This document shows, one piece after another, positions 17,962 through 25,228 of a DNA stretch of 64,000 nt. Every line of letters begins with the position of its first letter. The stretch's first letter is position 1. The DNA is from Romboutsia maritimum (GTDB taxonomy: Bacteria; Bacillota; Clostridia; Peptostreptococcales; Peptostreptococcaceae). The DNA is taken from NCBI RefSeq assembly GCF_002251085.2, contig NZ_NOJZ02000006.1, forward strand, positions 62,001-126,000, read 5' to 3'. The position numbers were made by a program, and so were the translations under genes. The notes under the pieces are model-generated. The model saw only the letters and a list, made by a program, of their open reading frames with translations, had not been told where the DNA came from and did no database searches.

Positions 17962-19383
17962 CTATAAATTTTTCACCCTTATTTCATCAACTGCACTAAT
18001 AACAAATTCTTTACTGCTCTTTGTATCTTTAGCTAAGAATTCTATATCACTATCGTTCAATTCAGTTACATTATTGTTTACTAGACAGTTTCTTATATAT
18101 GATTTTCTAATTTTATCAAGATTTATATCTGTAGCTTTTAATAAACTTGGATGTGATGGTAATATTAAATTTTCACCTGGAACTTCATCATCTGGGTTTC
18201 CAAATTTAATTTCTATTCCATTTTCTCTAGCAAAAGTGAGTTGTGGACATATATGTTTACCAGCACCAGTATATTCTGTTTCTTGAACTACTATTATCTT
18301 ATCTTCATCTAACTCTTGTGCTAATGCAAATGCTGCTGTTAGAGATGTATTTCCTGCTGGACCTCTTTCTATACCTTCTAATTGAGCTAATAATTCTGTT
18401 ATATAAAACACTTCACCTTGTTTTACCATTACATATCTATCCATATATCTAAGAGGTCTTGCTGCTGATCTTGGTACATCTGATCTATCAGGCCAAGTGC
18501 AAAATGGTATACCAAATCCTGTGTGTCCTGTAGTAAATGATTTTTTATTGAATTGATTATCACTTGCCATATGAAGTCCTTTTAAATCAACACTTGCTCC
18601 TACTACTTGAGTATTTAAAGCACCTGCTTTTATTAAACCTCTAGCAGTTCCTGTTAGGTTCCCTCCACCTGCATTTGTACAAACTACAACATCTGGATCT
18701 TTTTTATATTCTTTTCTAAATTGATTAGATATTTCATGACCTAATGTCTCTACTCCTGCTATTCCAAAAGGAGAATATAATGAAGCATTAAAATATCCAG
18801 TTTCTTCAAGCATTGCTAAAAATACATAAAATAATTCTGGTCCAACTGTTAATTGAACTACTTCGGCTCCGTAAGCTTCACATTTTCTAGCCTTTTCTAT
18901 TATTTCTGGTTGACCTATACCTTTACTGTCGTAGCATTCTTGAACTATTATACACTTTAATCCTTGCATTGCTGCTTGAGATGCTACTGCTGCACCGTAA
19001 TTTCCACTTGTAGCTGCTATTACACCTTTATATCCCATTTTCTTTGCATGATAAACTGCGGTTGCAGCTCTTCTTGCTTTAAAACTTCCAGATGCATTGC
19101 AAGCTTCATCTTTTACAAATATTCTTGCTCCTTTTCCTTTTGGAGCTACTTTTCTAGCTAATTTTGTTAAATTTTTAAGTTCTATTATAGGTGTATTACC
19201 TACTCCATATTGAGACTGTATTCTTTCTATTTCATCTAAAGTATATCCTGTTTCACTCATCATTTTTTCATAATCAAAAGATACACTACCAGATTCAAAT
19301 ACTGTATAATCTATTCCTATAGCATTTTTCATTATTTCATTATTTCTTCCCATTACAGCTTCATAACTCATATCCCTAGTCAT
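17962..19383 (-). CDS. ortB: 2-amino-4-oxopentanoate thiolase subunit OrtB
   Basis: With OrtA, cleaves 2-amino-4-oxopentanoate with CoA to acetyl-CoA and D-alanine, the energy-yielding end of ornithine oxidation. The 473-residue protein has a threonine-synthase-like PLP type II fold: the PLP lysine lies in ACNASGSFKARRA (about Lys123) and the phosphate loop in TNAGGGNLTGTARG. It overlaps ortA by 8 bases (19376-19383), consistent with a two-subunit enzyme, and is followed 20 bases later by oraS. Confidence 0.95.
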   Translation of the reverse strand: MTRDMSYEAVMGRNNEIMKNAIGIDYTVFESGSVSFDYEKMMSETGYTLDEIERIQSQYGVGNTPIIELKNLTKLARKVAPKGKGARIFVKDEACNASGSFKARRAATAVYHAKKMGYKGVIAATSGNYGAAVASQAAMQGLKCIIVQECYDSKGIGQPEIIEKARKCEAYGAEVVQLTVGPELFYVFLAMLEETGYFNASLYSPFGIAGVETLGHEISNQFRKEYKKDPDVVVCTNAGGGNLTGTARGLIKAGALNTQVVGASVDLKGLHMASDNQFNKKSFTTGHTGFGIPFCTWPDRSDVPRSAARPLRYMDRYVMVKQGEVFYITELLAQLEGIERGPAGNTSLTAAFALAQELDEDKIIVVQETEYTGAGKHICPQLTFARENGIEIKFGNPDDEVPGENLILPSHPSLLKATDINLDKIRKSYIRNCLVNNNVTELNDSDIEFLAKDTKSSKEFVISAVDEIRVKNL

Positions 19384-19684
19384 TTAAACCACCTCCAAAT
19401 AGAATTTCTTTTGCTTGTAAGCCTATTTGAAGTAACTCTGGTATGCATTTACCATAATCATGTGTATAGTAAGGATTTACTTTTACTAAGTTTCCATTTA
19501 CTTTTCTTCCTGTTATAGTAGTTATTTCTACTAAATCTCCAATATTTGCATCTTTATTTAAAAATCCTTTTACCCACATTTCTAAAGGAACTTGTTTAGT
19601 GTCATCTGGCACTTGTGGTGCTCTATCTTTGGAATCTAGCACTACATTATGTACTATTACCCAATCATTTTTCTTTGCAACCAT
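19376..19684 (-). CDS. ortA: 2-amino-4-oxopentanoate thiolase subunit OrtA
   Basis: Small (102 residues) beta-rich partner of OrtB. It starts MVAKKNDWVIVHNVVL and contains a KxNGNLVKVNPYYTHDYG block. It is recognised from family and position between ord and ortB; no catalytic residue can be assigned by eye. ATG at 19684 follows AAGGGGGTATTAGT. It overlaps ortB by 8 bases. Confidence 0.93.
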   Translation of the reverse strand: MVAKKNDWVIVHNVVLDSKDRAPQVPDDTKQVPLEMWVKGFLNKDANIGDLVEITTITGRKVNGNLVKVNPYYTHDYGKCIPELLQIGLQAKEILFGGGLND

Positions 19685-19725
19685 ACTAATACCCCCTTGT
19701 TATATTTCTAATTAACTTATTTATT

Positions 19726-20796
19726 CTAAGCTTCTACTTTTTCCTCAATTTCCACTTCTATTAACTCTCTTACATCTCCCATCATTGCTCTTGGTACTGG
19801 TATATCTAACATAGTTTTTAATCCTGATCTTGCATTTATTATATGAGGTATAGAGTTAACACACATAGCTATTGTACCTATTCCTCCTGGTATTTCTGGT
19901 GTTATTTGTAGATTTATATTCGGAGTCCCTTGTATAGTTATATAATCTCCTGTATTTTGACCTTCTAAATGAGGTAATATTTGTTGAGGATGTTCCATTT
20001 CTATTTTAACTTCATTATCTACGTATCCATATCCACATTGTCTACAACCTGCAACATTACCTGCTTTAACTTCTGCATAATTAGATTTTCTATAAACTGA
20101 ACTCATTATTGGTTCTCTTGTTTGATCTACTTTATTTAAATTCCATCCAATTCCTTTAGTTATCATATTTATTGATTCAATAAATCCTACATGACCTGCT
20201 ATAGATCCATCTTCTGCACCTTTTTCAAATGCTTCTTTAGTTATACCTACACCTTGTTCTATCATAACTGCTTTTCCAAATGGAGATAAATCATTTACTC
20301 TAGATGCTTTTATATGATTAACTTCTTCACAAGTCCCAGATAATGCTAATATTAATAAATCTAAAACAAATCCTGGATTTATCCCTGTTCCTAATACGCT
20401 TACATTATTTTCTTTGGCTATCTTATCTAATTTTTCTGCTAATTCCGGTTCTTGAGCCATTGGATAAGCCATTTCTTCAGCTGTTGATATAACATTTATT
20501 TTCTTTTCTAGCACAAATTTTATTTTATCAAAAGCATTTCTTGTAAATGAATCCGTAGCTAATAACGCAACATCTATACGTTTTTCAGTAAATACTTCTT
20601 CTGGATTAGAATTAATTATAACTTCTGGTCTATCTAACTTTTCTACACCTAAAACTTCGTACATACTTTTTCCAGCTCTTGCTTTATTTCTATCACATAC
20701 ACAAACTATATCTATTCCTTTTTTATTTAATAACATTCTTGCCATTCCACTTCCCATTGCACCAAATCCCCATAACCCAACTCTAACATTTCTCAT
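19726..20796 (-). CDS. ord: 2,4-diaminopentanoate dehydrogenase
   Basis: Oxidatively deaminates 2,4-diaminopentanoate to 2-amino-4-oxopentanoate with NAD(P)+. The 356-residue protein begins with a Rossmann fingerprint VGLWGFGAMGSGMAR (about 6-20) and resembles DapB/homoserine dehydrogenase. A mid-protein segment GTGINPGFVLDLL marks the Ord family. First gene of the ornithine operon: ATG at 20796 follows AAAAGGGGGAAAATGATTT, and a sigma-54 promoter lies 43 bases upstream. It supplies the reducing equivalents of the pathway. Confidence 0.96.
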   Translation of the reverse strand: MRNVRVGLWGFGAMGSGMARMLLNKKGIDIVCVCDRNKARAGKSMYEVLGVEKLDRPEVIINSNPEEVFTEKRIDVALLATDSFTRNAFDKIKFVLEKKINVISTAEEMAYPMAQEPELAEKLDKIAKENNVSVLGTGINPGFVLDLLILALSGTCEEVNHIKASRVNDLSPFGKAVMIEQGVGITKEAFEKGAEDGSIAGHVGFIESINMITKGIGWNLNKVDQTREPIMSSVYRKSNYAEVKAGNVAGCRQCGYGYVDNEVKIEMEHPQQILPHLEGQNTGDYITIQGTPNINLQITPEIPGGIGTIAMCVNSIPHIINARSGLKTMLDIPVPRAMMGDVRELIEVEIEEKVEA

Positions 20797-20838
20797 AAAT
20801 CATTTTCCCCCTTTTCAATTTGTTTGTTTTATATTTAT

Positions 20839-20855
20839 AGCAAATCTTATGCCAT
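20839..20855 (-). promoter_or_regulatory. Sigma-54 (-24/-12) promoter of the ornithine operon
   Basis: On the minus strand ATGGCATAAGATTTGCT carries TGGCA and TTGCT with the invariant GG-N10-GC spacing of sigma-54 promoters. It is 43 bp before the ord ATG and points into the operon. No comparable sigma-A promoter is evident. Confidence 0.8.
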
Positions 20856-20906
20856 ATACTTATTTATTTTTTTGTTTATATTTTTTATATTTTACATATC
20901 GCTAAT

Positions 20907-20950
20907 AAGAATATATTCACAATAAAATTTTTTATTATGATTATATTCTT
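20907..20950. repeat. 44-base imperfect inverted repeat upstream of ord
   Basis: Arms of about 20 bases (AAGAATATATTCACAATAAA and its near-complement ending ATATTCTT) match with about three mismatches, centred 75 bp upstream of the -24 box. No T-tract or gene end is placed to make it a terminator. It may be a DNA-bending or protein-binding site between the upstream dyads and the promoter. Confidence 0.4.
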
Positions 20951-20958
20951 TATGATTA

Positions 20959-20973
20959 AATTTTCTGACATTT
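20959..20973 (+). promoter_or_regulatory. CodY-like box upstream of ord
   Basis: AATTTTCTGACATTT matches 13 of 15 positions of the CodY consensus AATTTTCWGAAAATT. It lies about 105 bp before the sigma-54 promoter of the ornithine operon. CodY represses amino acid catabolism in clostridia when branched-chain amino acids and GTP are plentiful, so a site here would make sense; binding is not shown. Confidence 0.45.
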
Positions 20974-20987
20974 CTCACTTTTCAATA

Positions 20988-21012
20988 AAAAAAGAGCAAT
21001 AAATCTTGCTCT
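20988..21012 (-). terminator. Terminator of the sigma-54 activator gene
   Basis: On the minus strand AAGAGCAA-GATTTA-TTGCTCTT is followed by a run of T, 31 bases after the activator stop codon. The same bases form the proximal dyad of the candidate upstream activating sequence. Confidence 0.65.
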
Positions 21013-21030
21013 TAATGCAAAATTTTTTGC
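20996..21030 (-). promoter_or_regulatory. Tandem dyads, candidate UAS of the ornithine operon
   Basis: Two copies of GCAA-N6-TTGC, at 20996-21009 and 21017-21030, with centres 21 bp apart. Read toward ord, the distal copy is GCAAAAAATTTTGC, which differs at one base from the distal copy upstream of nhaC; the proximal copy is GCAAGATTTATTGC. The pair begins 141 bp upstream of the -24 box. Binding by the adjacent activator is inference. Confidence 0.65.
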
Positions 21031-21042
21031 TCTTTTTATATA

Positions 21043-22437
21043 CTAATTCCTTCTTATATTATACTTTTTTATTTTATACTGTAAGTTTTGCCTACAAATT
21101 CCTAAGATAGCTGCTGCTTTTGTAACATTATCTCCAGAACGCTCTAAAGCCTCATTTATGTATTTTTCTTCTATATCAGCTACAATCCAATCAAGAGGTC
21201 TCGATTTAATATCTATAAAATATTGATCCCCATTTTTCCCACTATCATATTGATTTATATTTATCATATCTTTATTTAATATATTCTCATCATCCATCAT
21301 ACTCATACTTGAATAAATTGTATTTTCTAGTTCTCTTACATTACCTTGCCAATAATGTTGTTTCAAATATTGTTTAGCATCTTCAGATATCCTTTTAATA
21401 TTTTTATCTAATTTTTGATTATATTTATCTATAAATTTATTAGCAAGTAAAATTATATCATCTCCTCTTTCTCTTAATGGTGGTATTTGGATATATATTA
21501 CATTTAATCTATAGTATAGGTCTTTTCTCAATTTTCCTTCTTCTAAAATTTTATTTGGATTTTCATTAGTTGTTGCTATAATTCTAACATCTACAGGTAT
21601 ATCTTTTGTTCCACCTACTCTTCTTACATATCCCTCTTGTAATACCCTTAGTAACTTAGCTTGAAGTTGAAGTGGCATAGAGTTTATTTCATCTAATAAT
21701 AAAGTTCCTTTATTAGCTTGTTCAAATAATCCTGGTCTATCAATTGCTCCTGTAAATCCACCCTTTGTAGTTCCAAATAAAATTCCCTCTAACAAACTTT
21801 CAGGAAGTGCTGCACAATTTTGTGCTATAAATGGTTGTTTTTTTCTACTGCTACCATAATGAATTGATTGACTTATAAGTTCTTTACCTGTTCCAGTTTC
21901 TCCATATACTAATACTGCTGCATCACTCTTTGCAGCTTTTTGAGAAATCTTCAAAGATTTTTTTATTGTGTCACTAACACCTATTATATCATCAAAATTA
22001 TATCCTATCTTTTCTGGTATATGTGACTTAGATATTTTTATTTCTTTTAGTTTTAAAATTTGCTCTGATAAAGATTGTATTTGAGTCATATCCTTTGATA
22101 TTTCTAAGGCTCCAACTAATTTATTACCTACTATAATTGGCATTGTTGTATTTATAGTTGTAATTTCTTTGCCATCTTTATTTAAATACTTCTGTACATT
22201 ATCCTTAATTATACATTTACTATCTAATACTTCTAATAATGTACTATTGTTTACCTTCATATTCTTTACAACATCAAAAAAAGATTTATTTACTATATCT
22301 TCTTTATTCATACCCTCTAATTTTGCCATAGAATTATTGTATACTATAGTCTTTCCATTTTTATCAATGAAATGAATTCCCTCATCTATGCTTTCAATTA
22401 TCTTATTAATAACTTCAACATATATATTTTCTTTCAT
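21043..22437 (-). CDS. Sigma-54-dependent transcriptional activator with PAS domain
   Basis: A 464-residue bacterial enhancer-binding protein. An N-terminal PAS domain (about 5-115, HFIDKNGKTIVYNNSMAKLEG) would sense a ligand. The AAA+ domain has Walker A GETGTGKE (179-186) and Walker B TLLLDEIN (245-252). The sigma-54 contact loop reads GGFTGA (226-231) where the family norm is GAFTGA. A Fis-type helix-turn-helix closes the protein (NVTKAAAILGICRQNLQYKIKK, split about 433-456). RBS GAGGAGGGG precedes ATG at 22437. Its location directly upstream of ord, and the two sigma-54 promoters in the window, make it the likely regulator of ord and nhaC. Related proteins in clostridia (e.g. PrdR for proline) control Stickland pathways. 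Confidence 0.93.
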   Translation of the reverse strand: MKENIYVEVINKIIESIDEGIHFIDKNGKTIVYNNSMAKLEGMNKEDIVNKSFFDVVKNMKVNNSTLLEVLDSKCIIKDNVQKYLNKDGKEITTINTTMPIIVGNKLVGALEISKDMTQIQSLSEQILKLKEIKISKSHIPEKIGYNFDDIIGVSDTIKKSLKISQKAAKSDAAVLVYGETGTGKELISQSIHYGSSRKKQPFIAQNCAALPESLLEGILFGTTKGGFTGAIDRPGLFEQANKGTLLLDEINSMPLQLQAKLLRVLQEGYVRRVGGTKDIPVDVRIIATTNENPNKILEEGKLRKDLYYRLNVIYIQIPPLRERGDDIILLANKFIDKYNQKLDKNIKRISEDAKQYLKQHYWQGNVRELENTIYSSMSMMDDENILNKDMININQYDSGKNGDQYFIDIKSRPLDWIVADIEEKYINEALERSGDNVTKAAAILGICRQNLQYKIKKYNIRRN

Positions 22438-22585
22438 TTCGCCCCTCCTCGTATTAAACTTTCACCTAATACTCAAATCATATTTACGACGATTTACCCT
22501 TAAAATAAATATACCAAAAATTTCACCCTTTAATTAATTATATAACATATTCTCTTTATATTCCTTCTTATTTAAATTATGGTAT

Positions 22586-22629
22586 AAAAAAACAGCCAAA
22601 ATAATTTTAAACTTTTTTGACTGTTTTTA
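22586..22629 (-). terminator. Terminator after sdaAA
   Basis: Read leftward: AAACAGTCAAAA, an AT-rich loop, TTTTGGCTGTTTTTT. It lies 42 bases beyond the sdaAA stop codon. Confidence 0.8.
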
Positions 22630-22670
22630 TATAAAAATATATTGTTTTAAATACTATTATAATTTATTTA

Positions 22671-23549
22671 TTATCCAAATATTTTAGTAGTTAATGAACA
22701 TCCTGTACAAGTTGCTGCTATACCACCTAAAGCTGTTTCTCTTAATTCCATTGGAAGAGATTTACCAACTTTATACATAGCATCAACAGTTTCATCAAAA
22801 GGAATTATATTTAATATTCCTGCAAGACATAATTCTGCTGATATTAAAGCATTTGCAACTCCTATAGCATTTCTACCTTGACAAGGTGCCTCAACAAGTC
22901 CTGCAATAGGGTCACATACAAGTCCCATTACATTTTGTAAACAATGAGATGCAGCATGTAAAGCTTGTTCTACAGTTCCACCCATCATTTCAACTACACC
23001 AGCAGCAGCCATTGCAGCAGCAGCTCCAGTTTCAGCTTGACATCCACCTTCAGCACCAGCAACAGTTGCATTTCTAGTTATAATAGCACCTATTGCAGAA
23101 GCTGCAAATAAAGCATCTATCATATCTTCATCATTTAATCCATATTCTTTTCCTATAGTTACTACTGCTGCAGGAAGTATTCCACAAGATCCTGCCGTAG
23201 GTGCTGCAACTATAAGACCCATAGAAGCGTTTACTTCCATAGTACCCATAGCTGCAACTAAAGCTTTATTCATTAATGTACCACAAACCGATTTCCCATT
23301 ATTTCTGAATGTAGTTAATTTTTTAGCTTCTCCACCGATTAATCCACCAACTGATTTTATATCTTCTTTAGTAGCTCTTTCAGTAGATGATTTCATTATA
23401 TTTAAACTAACTCTCATTTTTTCTCTTACTTCTTCTTTAGATAATCCTGAAAGTTCAGCTTCTCTCTCTAAACATATTTCATGCATAGACATTTCATATT
23501 TTTTACATTTTTCTAATAATTCTGCTCCACTTGTAAAGTTAAATTTCAT
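22671..23549 (-). CDS. sdaAA: L-serine dehydratase alpha subunit
   Basis: Iron-sulfur enzyme subunit that deaminates L-serine to pyruvate and ammonia. It shows the family's cysteine-bearing motifs, including PTAGSCGILPA, the LVCDPIAGLVEAPC segment, and a C-terminal ATCTGCS, which hold the oxygen-sensitive [4Fe-4S] cluster. The start at 23549 (MKFNFTSG) is preferred because AAGGAG lies nine bases upstream; the longer start at 23570 lacks a site and sits on the sdaAB stop. It directly follows sdaAB, giving the two-gene form of serine dehydratase usual in Firmicutes. Confidence 0.96.
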   Translation of the reverse strand: MKFNFTSGAELLEKCKKYEMSMHEICLEREAELSGLSKEEVREKMRVSLNIMKSSTERATKEDIKSVGGLIGGEAKKLTTFRNNGKSVCGTLMNKALVAAMGTMEVNASMGLIVAAPTAGSCGILPAAVVTIGKEYGLNDEDMIDALFAASAIGAIITRNATVAGAEGGCQAETGAAAAMAAAGVVEMMGGTVEQALHAASHCLQNVMGLVCDPIAGLVEAPCQGRNAIGVANALISAELCLAGILNIIPFDETVDAMYKVGKSLPMELRETALGGIAATCTGCSLTTKIFG

Positions 23550-23569
23550 AATTTTTCTCTCCTTACTCA

Positions 23570-24244
23570 TTAAAATTTGTCTAAAACTACAGCTTTAGCT
23601 ACAACTTCAAATTTCTTTAATTGATCTAAAATATCTGCTTCTAATTTTTCATCTGTTTCTATAGTAACAAATGTATAGTCAGAACCTACTGGGCTATTTG
23701 TTGACATTGTTGCTATATTTTTATTATTATGAGCAAGAAGTCCAGTTACAAACGATACTGCTCCTGGAATATCTTTTATTTCTAATATTACAGCTGGTCT
23801 TGACCCATTAAAATCCAATCCTAATCCATCTATTTCTGTAAGTTTTATATTACCTCCACCTATAGAAGCTCCTCTTACAGTAGACTTAGATCCATCAGCT
23901 AAAGTCATTTCCATCTTTACACTATTAGGATGTTCGTTTTCTCCTAGGTCAGTTTTTATAAACTCAAACTTAATTCCACTTTCAGTTGCTATGTCAAAAG
24001 AGTTTCTTATTCTAGCATCGTCTGGTTGAAATCCTAATATTCCACCTACTAATGCTTTATCAGTACCATGACCTTTGTAAGTTTCTGCAAAAGATCCATG
24101 AAGTAAAAACTTCACTTCTTTTACTGGTTGTCCTGCTATTTTAGATGCAGCTTTCCCTAATCTTGCAGCTCCTGCAGTATGGGAACTGGACGGTCCTATC
24201 ATATTAGGCCCTACAATATCAAATACACTATAATCTTTAGCCAT
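23570..24244 (-). CDS. sdaAB: L-serine dehydratase beta subunit
   Basis: Partner of SdaAA, 224 residues. N-terminal half carries IVGPNMIGPSSSHTAGAARL, the conserved SDH beta motif; the C-terminal part (about 150-220) is an ACT domain (RPAVILEIKDIPGAVSFVTGLL), often the L-serine or regulatory site. ATG at 24244 follows AAAGAGGTAATATA. A sigma-A-like promoter is at 24288-24317. Operon of two genes ending at the 22586-22629 terminator. Confidence 0.96.
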   Translation of the reverse strand: MAKDYSVFDIVGPNMIGPSSSHTAGAARLGKAASKIAGQPVKEVKFLLHGSFAETYKGHGTDKALVGGILGFQPDDARIRNSFDIATESGIKFEFIKTDLGENEHPNSVKMEMTLADGSKSTVRGASIGGGNIKLTEIDGLGLDFNGSRPAVILEIKDIPGAVSFVTGLLAHNNKNIATMSTNSPVGSDYTFVTIETDEKLEADILDQLKKFEVVAKAVVLDKF

Positions 24245-24287
24245 TATATTACCTCTTTCTTCTTCTTTAAATGTCTTGTTTAGCTTA

Positions 24288-24317
24288 ATTTTAAAAAATA
24301 TTTTAAAATCAAGTCAA
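24288..24317 (-). promoter_or_regulatory. Probable sigma-A promoter of sdaAB-sdaAA
   Basis: On the minus strand TTGACT (24312-24317), an 18-base spacer and TAAAAT (24288-24293), 44 bases before the sdaAB start. Confidence 0.5.
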
Positions 24318-24623
24318 AACAATATTCCATGTCATATCATATTTATATATCTAGAAGATTTAAATTAAATTTTTTATTAGTTTATATAAATAGTATCTAA
24401 CTTAAACTATCATATATACATATAACTAATATATACATAAATTATTTTATCACATTATTATTATATATAAAAATTCTTCTTAATAAAATACTTTTTTTTA
24501 ATTTTATTAAATTAAACTATTCCAAATTTGTTTTATTGTTAGTTTTTTTGTAAATAATTCCACTTTATTTTACTTTTTTAGCGTTTTTTGTATATTTATG
24601 TATTTTATTTTTATAACCAATTT

Positions 24624-24651
24624 AAAATGGCCAGTTTTTACTGGCCATTTT
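24624..24651 (-). terminator. Terminator after ridA
   Basis: Strong GC-containing hairpin AAAATGGCCAG-TAAAAA-CTGGCCATTTT, 22 bases beyond the ridA stop codon. Confidence 0.9.
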
Positions 24652-24673
24652 GTAATTAATCTTTAATTTTAAA

Positions 24674-25054
24674 TTATAATACAGCTATTACTTCTATTTC
24701 AACTTTAACGTCTTTTGGTAATCTTGCAACTTCAACACAAGCTCTAGCTGGTTTATTGTCTCCAAAATATTCAGCATATACTTCGTTTATTGCTCCAAAT
24801 TCGTTCATATCTTTTATAAACACTGTAGATTTAACTACATGTGAAAAATCTGCTCCAGCTTGAGCTAATATAGCTTTAACATTTTTTAATGATTGAGCAG
24901 CTTGAGCTTTTACATCTCCTTCAACTATTTCCATAGTTTCTGGTACAAAAGGAACTTGCCCAGATACAAATAACATATTTCCAGCTTTTATAGCTTGAGA
25001 GTATGGCCCTATAGCTTTTGGTGCATTGTCTGTATGTATTATTTCATGTTTCAT
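24674..25054 (-). CDS. ridA: RidA family 2-iminobutanoate/2-iminopropanoate deaminase
   Basis: Hydrolyses reactive enamine/imine intermediates released by PLP dehydratases, protecting PLP enzymes from 2-aminoacrylate. The 126-residue protein has the trimeric RidA signatures [24 protein letters not shown] and, at the C-terminus, [20 protein letters not shown] (split motif including the substrate-binding Arg about residue 104). ATG follows AGGAGGAATTACAAT. It lies between threonine dehydratase and serine dehydratase, the two enzymes that generate its substrates, so the neighbourhood supports the role. A gap of 174 bases to ilvA leaves open whether it has its own promoter. Confidence 0.96.
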   Translation of the reverse strand: MKHEIIHTDNAPKAIGPYSQAIKAGNMLFVSGQVPFVPETMEIVEGDVKAQAAQSLKNVKAILAQAGADFSHVVKSTVFIKDMNEFGAINEVYAEYFGDNKPARACVEVARLPKDVKVEIEVIAVL

Positions 25055-25228
25055 ATTGTAATTCCTCCTTATTAAATAAACCTTTTTCTATGCATATAGC
25101 ATATGTCATATATAATTATACTATTATGCCTTACACATTGTATACATTTTTTTACAATGTAAACTAAAAACTATTTAGTCCTTAGTTTACATTATAATAT
25201 ACCATATCACGATATTTTATGAATCAAA

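Larger units (their letters stand above)
24245..24673. other. 429-base intergenic region between sdaAB and ridA
   Basis: Very AT-rich. It contains the ridA terminator at 24624-24651 and, near its left end, a plausible minus-strand promoter for sdaAB. The middle (about 24330-24620) shows no open frame with a ribosome binding site and no structure I can name. Confidence 0.6.
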
